Notes: a model not told the origin generated them from the sequence alone. DNA of 64,000 nucleotides from Dioscorea cayenensis subsp. rotundata (GCF_009730915.1 NC_052474.1:4189501-4253500); one strand, 5' to 3'. Positions 34,069-47,610 are shown, counted from the first letter of the stretch. Translations and numbers: made by a program.

Positions 34069-34671
34069 TTATGTTGAAAAGGACATTGAACCAGCCATGC
34101 CATTGATGGTAGCCAATGCATTGCTTGTCAAATGAGCCACTTTCACAATGTAGCTTCTCACCATGTTACCAATAACTCCATCTTTAAATCCATTACTTGT
34201 GAATCAATCCATGAAAGTGTTATCATCTGTCAATGCAGCACTGACCCATGTTTGTATGTCATTCATTACCTCTAAGTTCACCCTTGGCTTGGAGAGACTG
34301 TTTAAGCTCCTCCACAGAGTCTCTCAAGCTCTCCATGCAATCTTTCATGGCTTCTGCCTCTCTAGAACTAACTCCCCGGCTTTTCAACAGCATAACAATC
34401 ATTGTCGATGTGTTTCTAGTGTTTGCTAGGCTGACAGAGAGTACAGCTTTAGCTAATTGTTTGGAACTAGTTTGAATTGTGGATGCATAAACAGAGAGTT
34501 GAAACAGAGTAATGGGTAGTCTGTTTTCATGCATGAATTCTGTATGAACTTCATACTGGAATCAGTAGAGACTTCAGTAAGTGTGAGCCTTGCTGCAGTG
34601 CAAGTGCTTGAATTGAGAACAAAGATTAGGAAAGTGAGACAAATGATAATGCCATTGCTCATCTTGCTCAC
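34069..34671 (-). pseudogene. PMEI copy 6, eroded
   Basis: Still recognisable from MSKMSNGIIICLTFLIFVLN (signal peptide) through NSCMKTDYPLLCF, DCMESLRDSVEELKQSL and DIQTWVSAALTD to HLTSNALATINGMAGS. A frameshift lies after the first cysteine pair, a short deletion removes the KDVKLHM region, the fourth cysteine is Phe (DNTF), and a stop follows three codons later. The TATA box and conserved leader of the other copies are not evident. This is the oldest recognisable member, at the high-coordinate end of the array. Confidence 0.88.
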
Positions 34672-34739
34672 TATTAATTCTCTTCACTGTCTTATCAATG
34701 GTGAACAGAGTCTAGTTGTTGTGATGAAATAAGTGAAAG

Positions 34740-36118
34740 AAGAGCACTTCAATTAATAGAGAAAATTAGAAAAAGTTAAGACAACTTATATTTAACCAAT
34801 TTATACGAGACCATTAATTACTATAATAAAAATTTTCTGAAATATCTTAATGTTCTTTACTGATCATGAATCAAAAGCTTCACCATTTCCATCATGATAA
34901 TTTTATTTTATCATGATGTTATTAATTAATTTGATGGTTGGTTTATACATTACTTGTTGTTAAATGATTCTTTTGGAATAAAGTTCACAGGACTTGCTTG
35001 TGTTATGGTATCTGAACCTCAATTGAGAAAGAAGTGATCAGTTTGTGGTGTTTCTTTAGCAAGTGCAATGGAATATGATACTTGCTAAAGAAAATTGATG
35101 GAAATGGTGAAGTTTTGCATGTTCAGTGCACTGGCCAAGCAAAGTGTCTTCATGTAGTTGATAACTGCATCTCAACCATTGGCTGTCCTTATATTCTTTG
35201 ACATCTTTACACAACAGCCACAATTTTTTTATTAAAAAATCTGAAGTTATAAATCACTAAGCATCTAAGCATTAATAATTAGATTTTGATAGTATACTCC
35301 TTACTCCTAATTAAATTTAATTAACTGATTAATATAAAGTCCATATTAAGATGGAGACGTTGTCACATGGCCCTAAAACAGCATGCAGTTACGTAGGCAC
35401 TGAGCATGGGTTTTTATCCATGAATTCATTAGAGTCATAATCAAGAAGATGGTAGACCATGCTGGATCATGGCTATGAAATCCATCCTCTCCGGACTTTC
35501 GCCATAACTCACATGTGATTGTCGGCAATGTATCTTTAACTCAAGTGGAGACATCTTAAACCGCTAATTCATTAACTTCATGAGATGAGCAAAGAGGGAT
35601 TATTTTACAAGTGAAGTTTTTTTTCTAATCAATCACAGATCTGGGAAACTTTATATCAAACATTTAGACCCACAAAATAAGCATAGTAGATGCGCTAGAA
35701 TCTAATTCTAAATGCATACACTGTTTCCCAATCTAATGTGCAATTAAAACACAAAGAAAAGTATGATCAACCACATCCATTAAATCTAAAGAACAAGAGC
35801 ATTTTTTTAGGTAAGAAACACGGAACAATTTAACAGCCATAAATACTAATCTTGTCAAAATAACCAAAACCATAAAACTGTAATTGATCCGCATAAATTC
35901 CCCAAAAACTAACAAAAATGCTCAAACTCTGCCGCTTCAGTAAGTTTTTTTCAAGAATGGCAGAGACATGTCAATAGCTGAACAAAGGTTAATTATATTT
36001 ATGCATAAATTTAATACTATTTATTGCAGTTCTAGTGTCATTCCATTTGTATAAGAGAAAGGAGACTTGATGAGTATTTCTTCCGTGATCAATTATTTTA
36101 TGAAAATGAAGAACCATG
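34740..36118. other. Spacer without recognised gene
   Basis: AT-rich. A 60-codon minus ORF at 35733-35915 has a CSCSLDLMDVVDHTFLC phrase that faintly recalls LINE zf-RVT but is too weak to call. Confidence 0.4.
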
Positions 36119-39100
36119 CTAGACATCCACAACATCATCATCGTCATCGTCATCGTCAACATCCTCCGGTATGTTCCCTAATAATCTGCTGACGATTGCT
36201 TGATTCCATCCCCTCACCACCCCCAGCTGCCTGATTCTTGCCGCAATAGCATTCCAACCAGAAGGTTCTCTGGTATCTTCTGACGGCGTTACTTCTTGAG
36301 CTATTTTGCATCCCCTGGCACCTGGGAAGTACTTCAAAACTAATTTTCCCATGGGGTCGATAATATCAACATCAATGACAGGAGCAAGTGGGTAGCCGAT
36401 GATTTGAACATGGCAAACACTTCAACAACCAAGATAGATCGACGTTTAGTAGTAGAAATACAGTAATTCACTCCTAAACATAGACATGCTAGAACTAAAA
36501 TCTTCAAAACCAATATAAAAATAGAATTATGCGCCACAGCATCTCTATTGTTCACATTCAGATTTTGTCCTGATAAAAATAAAAAAAATAAAAACTTACC
36601 ATATATAGTAGAGATCATCCATTTCTTGTTTCTGAACTCTCCCCATCAGTTCAATCTGCACCACTCCACCAACACAGACAACAGGGCGAGGAAGTTTGAA
36701 TGATTGCAATACATTTTCCTGAATGAAAGATGCATCATTTGATGAATGATGAAAATTTGCATGAGCAGAAATAATGTACAAGTTAAAAGGCATTATATCA
36801 GAGATTGACTAGAAGATCAATCATGTTAGATGAGACGCAATCCAAGCTAAAAACCTTCCAATGACTTGCCAATCTAAGAAGAGAAGACTAAGCACCTCAC
36901 TGCATACATTGATCAACCCATTAATAATTAAGGTAAAATTATGAGTAGTAACAACAATTTCTCTTTCTTATTCATCACAGAAAAGTTGTCTCACATTAAC
37001 AGGAATGAACACTGATGTCAACAGGAATACACTTTGTCGTCACTTACCTAGAAGTTTAGTTAACAAGGACAGATTGCTCGATCTAACTAAGCTGAACCAA
37101 ATGTTTACACACATTAATGGGGTGCCATCAAAGAGATGGCTCAATGTAACATTCACCGCTTGAGATAGTAATAAATAGATATCCTAAAAGCTAGTCTCTC
37201 TCCAAATGAACTAGAGTTACAGAGTCACAAGCAGCAGCCTTGGCAAAGCAAGTGAGGGCGGGGTCCGCATACACGTGAGCGCTGAAACCACCGGCACATA
37301 ACCACTACTCACACTCTTCCTCACCCGTGATTCGAACTCTCACCTCTTGTGAAATGTTCTAATGGGGACCCAGCTACCAACAGACCACTTGGTTGTTGTT
37401 CATATAACACTGCTTTGGATGCTTATTGAAATGAACAAACCCCACTAGCTATTGACTGTGATTCATTTGGCTGAAGAGATTAATTTTCACAGGACAAACT
37501 CTACATGGAAAACCAGAAAAAATGTACAACACACTTTCACAGGGAAAACAGGTCACTTCTCGAGAATCTAAACCAATCAAACAACAAAAAATGTGGCAAG
37601 AATTAGATTATCCCAAGAAAGAAGTCTAACTTCAGGTATTTACTTTAGATACTTCTAGAAAGAATTATATCAGTTCTGACATCCATTTATTTTTCTAGTA
37701 CGATACAAGTCTATATAAGTTTAAATTATGCTTAAACACAAAGAATACTGCATTGTAAAGATCATTGCAAATCTTCAACATTTACAGTTTATAAACAGAA
37801 AGTCAACCAATTTTAATGATGCAAAGAAACCAAAGATAGATTTAATTCCACAATACAAGAGCATCACAGAAATAGAGTAAACATTTGTTAAAAATCTAAA
37901 CTTGGTATAAAGGTTTCAATTAATCCTCGTTAGAGTGCAAAACACCCGCAGTATTACAGCTAGAGTCACAAGATCATAATGGAAAATCTAAGGTCATATA
38001 TACCAAATCCAAATTAGTTGAAAGGTCTTGATTTACCCTATTTATGGTGCAAAACACTACATTGCAGTGTTGTAGCTTAATATTCATCCTCAAGCACTAT
38101 ACAAAGTTAGGAGCAACCATGCAAGTCTTCAATTTATAATAGACATCAAGGTTTATAAGGCATGCAATTGCTTACAGTCTCAAACCACATGCATACATGA
38201 TTCCTTCCACATAATATTCACATCAACTGCAGTACCAAGATAGAATGACACTAATATTCAGACATGTGCAGGAATTAACTCTATGTAGCTGAGGATGCTT
38301 TAAGTGATGAAGAATGAATTAGCAAACCTCCAAAAAGCACTTATGTTTATCATAGTTTTTTTTCTTTTCCTTTTTTGGCCAAAAGCATATTCCAGCTTCA
38401 AAAGCTGGACATAATACACAAGAGATTATCTAACAAACCAAAAACTCTTTTTATTGATTGGATCTCATTCAAAAATGACTTTCAAAAATCACCTCTTTGA
38501 AAAGCTCTTTAACAAGAAACTTGGCAAACAAAATCAAAAGTTTATTCCAGTTTGACAAATGAAAGAGGCTTTTATATAAGACCATCTATTGTTAGACTAC
38601 AACTTCCTTTAAAAACATCAGCTAATACACAAAAGGTTGGGGTTATCCTCACCTGTGCCATTTGAAATACCGGTGAAACATATGTCCAGATATAGTTGTC
38701 AGCAGAGCGACCTGCAGCATGCTCAGAAGGGAGTGTTCTTTGTTTTTGAGGAAATCTGCACTGTCCCATCCTAAACCGCACAGACTTTGCTGAATATATG
38801 GGATAACCATACTGAAAGAATGCTGCAAAAACAAGAAAATAGAGTGAAAAAGACGAAAGAAGGCAGAACACTAAGCATATAAAGAATCAAAATGCTTGCC
38901 TCTGAAAGGCTGTATCCGAATCTCATCAATTACACAGAGCTTAGAGCATAGTTTATAAGTCAGCATCTCTGATATGCTAGGATCTTCTTCACCCTTACTT
39001 GACCAATAAGATGGCCTCAAATCCACTCGTTCGGCATCCTCCAGTGTGTTGTCAATGCTCTCATCAGGATAGTTGTCCGTACTGGAGGCACTAATTGCCT

Positions 39101-40475
39101 CTCCTATGCAATCCATTTTTCCCATGGGCGAAACAATGCAATGACTTAGATATGCATACACCTTATGCTCCCTCTCCAAATTCTTCCATTCAGCACAAGA
39201 GCTAGATTCAGCATTTGCAGAGACAGTTGAACCACTTATTTCAACAACACGAGAAAAGTTGGATAGCTCCGGCCATATAGACAAGCATAGATGCTTTGAA
39301 AAGCCATTTGTGATCACTGCAGCATATTTAAGTAAGTGTTATGTAAGTTAAAGGGGAAAAAAAGATACTACATTATTACAATGATTCTAGCAGGAAACGT
39401 CAGGAATCACACAAAGGTAGCAGGTGATAATCATAAAATAAAACTGTAGCAGATTCAATTACCAAAAATAAAAATAAAAAATCATGCTCTACAGACAGGA
39501 AAAACAAATACTTTGTAGAAATAGAAAAAAAAACTCCAAACATGGGCTAAAGAAATAGTCAAATTATCACTGTTTATGGGAAGATGAGTAACATTTTTGT
39601 GCACATGATTAAGATTTGAGCAGTAACACCCATAACAAGACATAAAAATGTCATAGAAAACATTTAAGCTTCAAAACAAAGCATCAGCAGCCAACTTAAT
39701 TACTCAAGTATCATGTACTTGATCAAAGTAAAGTTGTGGCAGAAAAAACAATATTGATTGCACAGATATAACTACTACAAATAATTCTTGACAAATTTAA
39801 TAGGAATCTCATTAATATTGGTACTATAAATTTTCCAATCAGAACATAAGACCCATGCACATTATAAGCCAGACCAAATTTCCTATGTATTCAATGTGAG
39901 ACTATTCTTAGAATCGCAGCCGCCAGCATAACAGTAGCTCATGGGACAGCGATTAAACTTCAAAAAGCAAGAAGAACATTGCTCACAAAAGGCCGAAGAG
40001 GGACTTGGTATTTCCCAAATTTACATAAAATCAAAATTCAATCTAAACAAGGGGTTTATCCAACTGACTCACTGCTCTGAGACCAAATAAAGAAATGGAA
40101 AAATCACAACCAACGGAATCCAAAATTGAAGGAAACAAGCAATGCCTACAAGGAGAAATCGTAACCAAATTGAGATATACCCTACCTATGTAAACACCAT
40201 GCCAGTACCATCATACTACAAATTAAACAAAAAAAAAAAACAAATCTTTATGCAATAAACCAAATGAGATACTAAAGAGTCACTAATCCAACCAAACAGA
40301 CTTCCTCAATTCAATGACGGACAAAAAACAAGCATAGATAACGCTCACCAAACCGGTGCCAGGACCGCGACACGAAGCTAACTCGCACGAGATCCGCCGG
40401 GTCATCCAGCAAATTGAATATGGTGATCGACAAGTCCCGCCCGAGCAATTCCACGAAATCCCAGCACTGACCCAT
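36119..40475 (-). CDS. F-box protein, At4g00755 type, five exons
   Basis: Exons on minus: 40349-40475, 38900-39316, 38653-38822, 36600-36718 and 36119-36419. Phases agree and give 377 residues. An F-box (residues about 5-45: WDFVELLGRDLSITIFNLLD..DLVRVSFVSRSWHRF) begins the protein. Then come the stretches I know from Arabidopsis F-box protein At4g00755: SISASSTDNYP, SYWSSKGEEDPS, FQYGYPIYSAKSVRFRMG, ENVLQSFKLPRPVVCVGG and GRVQKQEMDDLYYIC. F-box proteins link targets to SCF ubiquitin ligases through SKP1; the target is unknown. The last 14 residues are nearly all Asp and Val. Intron 2 begins GC rather than GT (38899-38898). The 5' UTR lies within about 40476-40740. Confidence 0.93.
37215..37405 (-). 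mobile_element. tRNA-derived SINE, copy 2 (in an F-box gene intron)
   Basis: Reverse strand shows TGGTCTGTTGGTAGCTGGGT (A-box region), GTGAGAGTTCGAATCACGG (B box), GTGAGTAGTGGTTATG and CAGCGCTCACGTG, colinear with 27371-27613. It lies in intron 3 of the At4g00755-type gene and has no clear A-tail, so it looks older than copy 1. Confidence 0.75.
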
Positions 40476-41370
40476 CTCGAAAGCCCTAATTCCTCAAAAT
40501 CGATACCAAATTCATCAGAAGACAACCAAAATCTCCAAAACAAACTAGTGAAAGAAAAACACATCTTTCCCAACCACAAAAAGAACCAAGAACGATCCAA
40601 ATCAAGGCACCTCTACGTCGAGATCGCAGGACAATATCAACACTGCAATCAACCAATCGGAGCAAACCCTAGAGAGAGAGGAACGAGGGCACGAGAAGAG
40701 GAGCGACTCGTGCACGCCGACAACGGCGGCTCGAAGGATGGCCTGTTCTCATAATCCAATTCTTCAAATATCATTATATTATGGGTTTTTTTTTTTTTTA
40801 CCCTTTCTATCTAAGTAGTAAAAAACACCCTCAAAGTTCTTATATTTATTTGATTGTTTTTAAAATAAGTATTAATTGAATAACTTTGATATATTGCTGT
40901 CCTTTAAATTTAAAACTCACGGTTAAAACATCTATATTAGTAAAATTAGAGGGTCTCCGTATCCGTAAGGAAAAGTGGAAAATCTCTTAAATTCTTAATA
41001 TTGATTTAATTAATTCATTTTTTCCAGTAATTATTCAAATGAAAGGTTTTGCTTTAAAATTAAAAGGCAGTGATTTCCATATGATGGTAATTAGGCATCC
41101 TTCAATAAATTCAATTAAACTACCTTCACAGATACATTAATACAATGCTATGTTATTATACAAGCCTTTTTAACTCGATACACATACATATATAATTACA
41201 GCTTTATGTACAAAGACTGATGATGTAGTTCATACATTTCTTATCCACTTTCAAAATTGACACAAGTTTGTATGAACTCTCTTCACTCGCTTGCCTGACA
41301 AAAAACTACCTCATAAGATGACTCTCTTTCTCTTGTCTCTTGAGATTCAAAAGGTTATGCATGGACATAA
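40476..41370. other. Intergenic: 5' UTR/promoter and 3' UTR of two tandem F-box genes
   Basis: 40476-40740 is GC-richer and likely 5' UTR of the At4g00755-type gene. 40750-41370 is AT-rich and should hold its promoter and the 3' UTR of the next gene. No further gene seen. Confidence 0.55.
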
Positions 41371-44300
41371 CTATGTATGAACAGGGAATAACTGTTTTCT
41401 AAATCCCTTTGGATATATATAAACACAGTCTACACAAAGACCACCTTTAGTATGTGTGCAATCAATCTGTGTCATTGAAAACTTGACTTTGGTGATTGAA
41501 CTAGAGTCCTGGACGGTAAAATCACCGGCATGGTAATGAATCCAAGTCCCGGCACCACGAAGGAACTGCTTTGAGACAGCTTGCTGGCCATCGGATGTTG
41601 AGACATGGAATCGCACCGGTTTTATGTCCCACCCGTGGATGTGTTCAGGACTGCAACTTCTGAGGCCGAGTCTCTTGGTGGGTCGACCCAGGTAAAGACG
41701 GAAGTAAAGGCTGTATGTTCCAGGAGGGAACTGAAACTCAATATTACCATCCACCTCGAACCACCAGATTTGCTGAAGATATGCAACTGAGTGGAATCTG
41801 CAAGGAAAATGTAAAAGCATTGTGACATGTTGCTCATTTTACACACAGTGAATTTGGTTTAGTGAGTTGAGATGAAAACTAGTGATTTGCACCAAAGGAA
41901 TGTACAATAATCACTATTGGAAAAACTCGCTGACTGATGATACAACAGTGGAATTATGCTCTCTCATACTTCAGCATGTGATTTATGCTAGTAAATAAAT
42001 AAATGAACTTTAAACTAAAATTTTAAGCTGAGTCCATCATCCCAAAAAGAGTTCAACGATATTCTTACCCTTCTGACATAAGAAAGAAGGTGCCCAGAGG
42101 AAATTTAAAAGATAGTGATTCTGCTCCAATTACAATTCATGCAGAAAAAAGAAATACCAGAACTCCAATCCAACTCTATGGCCTGGCTTACAGACTCAGG
42201 AAATAGACTGAATCGAACTCTAGAACAATGTTTAGAAATTAGAACCTATTCCAGTGGTTGAACTTGGTCTGAAGGGCGAAAAGGGTCAAGTATAATTAAA
42301 AATCTTAAATGAATTCTGAACAATATATCCCCAATCAGCTTCTCGTTATCTAAAACATTTTATCATGCAAGGTGGATCTTCAAGTCATGTGTGTAGGTCA
42401 ACAGTTGAAACCTTAGTCCAATCATGTTTGAACATCTCTTAACATATCCTGCCACTAAATGGATTGATTGATTGCCTAAGTGGGCCGGTTTCATACAAAT
42501 AAATTTATACTCTATAGTTATCTGAAAATGTTGAAGGATGACATTTTATCATGACTTGCATGTGGAAGCAACAAAAGTAGGCGAGAAAACGATTTGCATG
42601 CATGTTCTTTATTATAACATAACTGACCATCATCATACATCACTAAACAGTGACAAATAGTTCTAATGAAAAAGAAAAGTAGATTTCTATGATTTATTAT
42701 AAACACATGCTTCATTATTCAAGCTTATATGAAAGAAGCTAACAAACAAGTGGCCCGAATTGATGATTTTTCTTTTCAAAATGTTGGCTCATCCATTTAT
42801 TTTGCCTTGAATTGATGTTCATTTTTAGTTCACGGAAAAAAACACTTTTAAAATTTTGAAAATTGCCTGTAAGAAATGTAAGAAACATACACTATTTATA
42901 GAACAAAGAATAAATGGTACAGAAACTACAATTGACTCTTCACCCCTATTATTGACCAAAAATTTCAAAACCAGCAACCTTAGAAATTTCGAGGATATCT
43001 CTTCATCGATGAAGTCACATATGAAACAGACCATTGTAGACCAAGGCAGAAAAAACAAGCTACAGTATGCTATATTCGAATTTAAACAACAAAAACCTCC
43101 TAATTGACTATCAACCCAACTTGTGAGGCAGCGCTTGTCACCTTTGTCACAAAAAAAAAAACCCTATCAACCCAACTTATAAAGTATCCATACATGAAAC
43201 TTCCAATAGAAACTTATACAATATCAAGACTCTTCAAGACTCATGAATGGACCCATAATCAACCAATCCTATTTTAAATAGACCAAAAACAAGTTTTGAA
43301 CAGAAAACATGTTGAGATTATTTGTTTAAGTTGAGGGATGACCCAATATTAAGAGGGATGTCCTAGCCTTGTAAATCTTTAAATTCTTGAGATGTAAATG
43401 AACTTTTAATGTAGGGGCTATCCAACCTCGAAATGAGTTATGAATATCAGAAACCTACAGAAATAATGGAGAAAATGAGGTGACACCTTCAGAACCTTGG
43501 AAGATAAGTGTTTAGCATTAATTCAAACAGGAAGGTATGTTTAACAAGGCAAAAATGACTCAAAACTGACTAGAAAACAAGAAATCACAGATAAATGGTG
43601 TAAATGTTCTAAGGAAAAAAAAAACTTTCATGAGCACTGAAAACTTAACGTTCTAACGTTCTAAAGAATTAAGAATGAAGCACTTCATTGAAAAGTCTTT
43701 GAGAATTAAAGCACATGTAACTGAAAACAAGCCAAACTCAACCAAAAATTTCAGAATATTGACCACAAATGCCTTCTGAATATTATTAAAAAAAAAGTCA
43801 TTGAAAATGCTAAACCTTTAACTGAAAGTAGAAAATAAAAAAAAGCTAATGAGAATTATCAAATATAAATTCAAAAAGATTGAATACCTAGACTCATCTG
43901 AAGGAATGTGATTCCAATATCTTCGGTCATCAATACCAGTGATGGCCAGTCCCTTTGAAGAAATTGACATGCAAACCTGACCCTTCCACTTCTCCAGCCA
44001 GAACTCCTGCAAGACCATACATCATATAAAACCTCAGATACAGTTTTAACCAAGTATAAAAATCCTAAACTCAAATTCACCTATCCTTTTTTTCCCCTTA
44101 GAAGAAAAACAAAATCCGAAAAACGAGAACACCCTTGGAAAAGCAAAGATGATAACTGCACCACCAAACATCCAACCAATAATGTCGTTTATTCAATTGG
44201 CAATAGTCCTTTGTAATAATATGTATCATCCAAAATTACAGGCTACAGCTGCTTTCTTTTTTCTTTCTTTTTCTAGATGGCCAAAAAAAAAAAAAAGGAA

Positions 44301-45010
44301 AGAAATCTCCAGGATCCCATTATCTGATATCAACTAAACATATTAAAATTTTCAAAACCTGTCAAAAATTGCATTATCTAAAACACAAAATTCACTTTTT
44401 CTTCAACAATCCAAAATACAAATATATGATCGCTCTTCTTAAAAACTAAGCGATCAAATATCAAAACAGAAAGTCCGATCTCATCCATCTCAAAAGTTCC
44501 CGAATTCCTTTCTCTTCCATAATCATCAAACACACAACAACATCAATTAACACCATCCAAATAATAAATTCCTTTCCTTTTCACCACCAAATTAAAAAGC
44601 TCCCGCCTTTGCCCCAAATCCAAAACCCCCAAACCAAAAACAACTCAAATAAATTCTCTTCTTTAAATTCAAAAAATCCTCACCTTAGCGCCCCCATCAA
44701 ACGGATTAGGCCGACAAAGCTTAGCAAAGATCTCCTTCTTGCTCATCTTGTCCCAAGACCCATCCTTCCGCTCCTCCGACGCAACCTTCATCATATACCG
44801 ATAATTATCTGGGAGCTTCGCCTCCCAAACAAAGTCCGCCGTCGCAGCCCCACGGAACACCCTCCCCAACCGTGCCAGCGCACAGATCTCCGGCGGGTCA
44901 AGCCGCAGCATCACCTCAGCCACACAGCTCTCCGGAATGTCCCCAAGCCCCGTCTGGTGACCTCCTCCATCCCCTTCCGGCCCAACCATGCTTGAAACCC
45001 CCGCTCCCAT
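41371..45010 (-). CDS. PP2-A13: F-box/PP2-A13-type protein, three exons
   Basis: Exons 44684-45010, 43888-44006 and 41371-41797 give 290 residues, the usual length. The F-box lies near residues 22-65 ([32 protein letters not shown]). A phloem protein 2 (PP2) lectin-like domain fills residues ~110-285, with the phrases [43 protein letters not shown] and [16 protein letters not shown]. Such proteins are SCF adaptors with a carbohydrate-binding-type fold; the ligand is unknown. I chose MGAGVSS (45010) because Arabidopsis PP2-A13 begins MGANVS; an upstream ATG at 45055 would add 15 residues. Gly2 with Ser6 fits an N-myristoylation signal (inference). It stands in tandem with the other F-box gene on the same strand. 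Confidence 0.95.
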
Positions 45011-45204
45011 CACCCCAACTAAATCCAATCCAGAACTCACCAGCAATCCAGACAACTAGCTCAGCGATTCACCAAAAAACGAGAATTCCAGTGATAGATT
45101 CCAGATGGAATAAATCTTATGTGAAAGAAATCAGGAATCGAATCAAACTCGATCTTCGGATTGAGAACGCGATATTTGACATCAAGAAAGAAAAAAAAAA
45201 AGAG

Positions 45205-45275
45205 ATTTTTTTGAGACGAGAGAGAGAGAGAGAAAGAGAGATAGAGAAAGGGAGAGAGCGAGAGAGGTTGGTTTT
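45205..45275 (-). promoter_or_regulatory. CT-rich leader/promoter of the PP2-A13-type gene
   Basis: An uninterrupted GA-type run (CT on the gene strand) about 200 bases upstream of the start codon. CT microsatellites are common in plant 5' UTRs and core promoters; a role here is inferred. Confidence 0.45.
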
Positions 45276-46225
45276 CAATGGAATGAATAAATTCTTGTAT
45301 TCCGAAAATGCCCTCGTTTGTTTGTTTGTTTGTTTCAATGGAAACCCGCGGCGTGGCGGGGAGCAATGGATTTGTCGTTAGGCACCCTTTTTTTTTACAC
45401 ATATAACCTTATAAATATTGATAATTTTTTTTTACTAACTAGGAAATGTATTTGTTTGCCTTTTTCTTTTTATATGGTCATAAGTTTTTCACTCAAAAAA
45501 AAAAATTTTAACAAGTTTATTTCACTCTAATGATTTAAATTATATAATTTATAAATTAAATAAAAGGTTTTTAATTGTTATAAAATATTTTTAAATTGTT
45601 TTAAGAATGTTGAGGATAACCTTGTAGTATTTTTAAAAGAAAATGAGATTTTTAAGATGTGTAGAATTTATTTATTTATTTTTTTAAAAAAAAAAAGAAT
45701 GTAGGTGGGGGTAAAGTTGGTAATATAATTATGAATCTCAGGACAAACATGGGATAAAGTTGGCAGTTTTTGTTAAAGAGGATAAGACAATCGATTTGTG
45801 CTTATCAAACTCACCATTAATTAAAAAAAATTAAGATAGATATTTTAAGAAATTGAGGTAGTTGTTCTCAAGATAATAAAGACAATAAATTTAAAAAGAA
45901 ACCATAAAAATATACTTATGTAAAACTTTTTAAAAAGTTAAGAAATTTAAAACAAAAAATTAAAAGTTAAGAAATTTAAAACAAAATTTTTTTAACTTAA
46001 TAAAATGTTATTTTTGCTCCCTACATTTATTTAAAGATATTCATTTAATATGAAAAAAGAAAAATTAAAGATAACTTTTGTGTTATACAAAAATAGACAT
46101 ATTTAAATAATTAATATATAATAGATCAAAATAAAAAAAAAATGATTCAATGATTAAAATAAATATTTAAGTATAATTTATTGTCAGCCCAATCTCCCAA
46201 CCACCAAATGATGATTTATGACAAA
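45276..46225. other. AT-rich spacer
   Basis: Upstream of the PP2-A13-type gene; no gene or repeat recognised apart from A/T runs. Confidence 0.5.
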
Positions 46226-46227
46226 CT

Positions 46228-46530
46228 TTTTATTTTTTTGATAAAAGTGGATAAATCAGTGCTTTATTAAGAAAAAGAATAAAAAAAACAGTACAACTAA
46301 AGAAGTAGAATAAAAATACAAACGCTCACCAAAAATGAGGGGAACAAAAAAAAAAGTACAAGATAGACGGAAACAACGAAAGAAAGAGATGGCTTAAACA
46401 GCAAAGACTGTGGTCGTAGCAAGCCATCCAAGCCAAGGAAGAAGTTGCTTTCTCTTTCAATTGAATCCCTATCAAAACTTTGGATCTATGACAAACTATC
46501 AACAAGTAAACTCCGTAATACAAACTTACA
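46228..46530 (-). mobile_element. LINE 3' end
   Basis: TTTTGATAAAAGTGGATAAA followed by CAGTGCTTTATTAAG is the reverse strand of the family terminus (AATAAA..TTTATCCACTTTT). The minus frame 46326-46523 reads SLCCLSHLFLSLFPS, a typical LINE 3' UTR translation and not a gene. Confidence 0.6.
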
Positions 46531-46559
46531 AAGAGAGATAGAAATCACTTACCGATATG

Positions 46560-47605
46560 AGTTATTAAAAAACTAATCAATAAAACTAAAGTGTTTTTGC
46601 TTGCAAGGCCCGTAAAACGAAAAAATTGCAATTATATATACAAAAACTAATGTTATTTTTAAAAAATATTATTACATGGTTATATACCCTGTGAACAAAA
46701 AGTAAAAATGAAAAATATACTCCCCAAAAACTCTCAAGTTATTGATTTTTTTCACAAATAAATCTACATTTAACTAAGCTTTCAATGCCATTTTCATAGT
46801 TAAAATATATATTTTACATTAAATCTTATCCCAAAACTATACGAGGTTCTTTAAGCTTATGTTCATCTCATATATTAGTTATTTATTTTTTTTACATAAT
46901 ATCCATTATTAATTACAATATCTTGGAGCACCAAAGAACTTTTCTTTTTAAAAAAATCCAACATTTCTTATAGAAAATTTTCATAACCATCAATTTTTTA
47001 AAAAAAATTAGGAAAATAAAAAAACAAAAGGAAAGAAACAATTGAATTGGCTTCTCACATGGGTAGTACTAAAATAAGAAATACAAAAGGATCCAGCACA
47101 TAAGAATGGTACGTGTATTTGAGTCAGCATCACAATCTTGGTGCTTCCATTCTCTGGTTTTTCATGACCGCCAACCTCTATTTATTTAATTTGTTTTTAT
47201 TTAATAACAAATCTTTTTTGTGGATAAAGTTTGTGAAACAATATTAAAATGATATTGGGGGTCCAAATGTGGTTTAATAACTTTAGGAAAGTACTAGATT
47301 TGGTGGCAATCACTATAATCTATCTTGTGGTTTTTGGCTAAGCCACATGTGGTTGTTGTGGGACAACATTCTTCTTTTTCTTTTCTATTTTTAAAATTTC
47401 TATGTTTTTTTTCTCTCATGTTATTATTGTCACTAATTAATTTAATTTGGTGTTTGACATTCATGCATGCTTGATGAATGAGGTATTGGCGCATATCTAT
47501 GTCTTTCTTAAGTGCTATGTGAAAGTAATTTTTTTTTTTTGGGTAAAGCCACTAAATTTTCTTTGTATTTTTAAATATGGTTATTTGATTTTTTTTAAAA
47601 AAAAA
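46560..47605. other. AT-rich spacer
   Basis: No gene or repeat recognised. Confidence 0.45.
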
Positions 47606-47610
47606 AAAAC

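Noticed and set aside
46326-46523. Small hydrophobic protein gene
   Set aside because: Reads as the pyrimidine-rich 3' UTR of a reversed LINE end.
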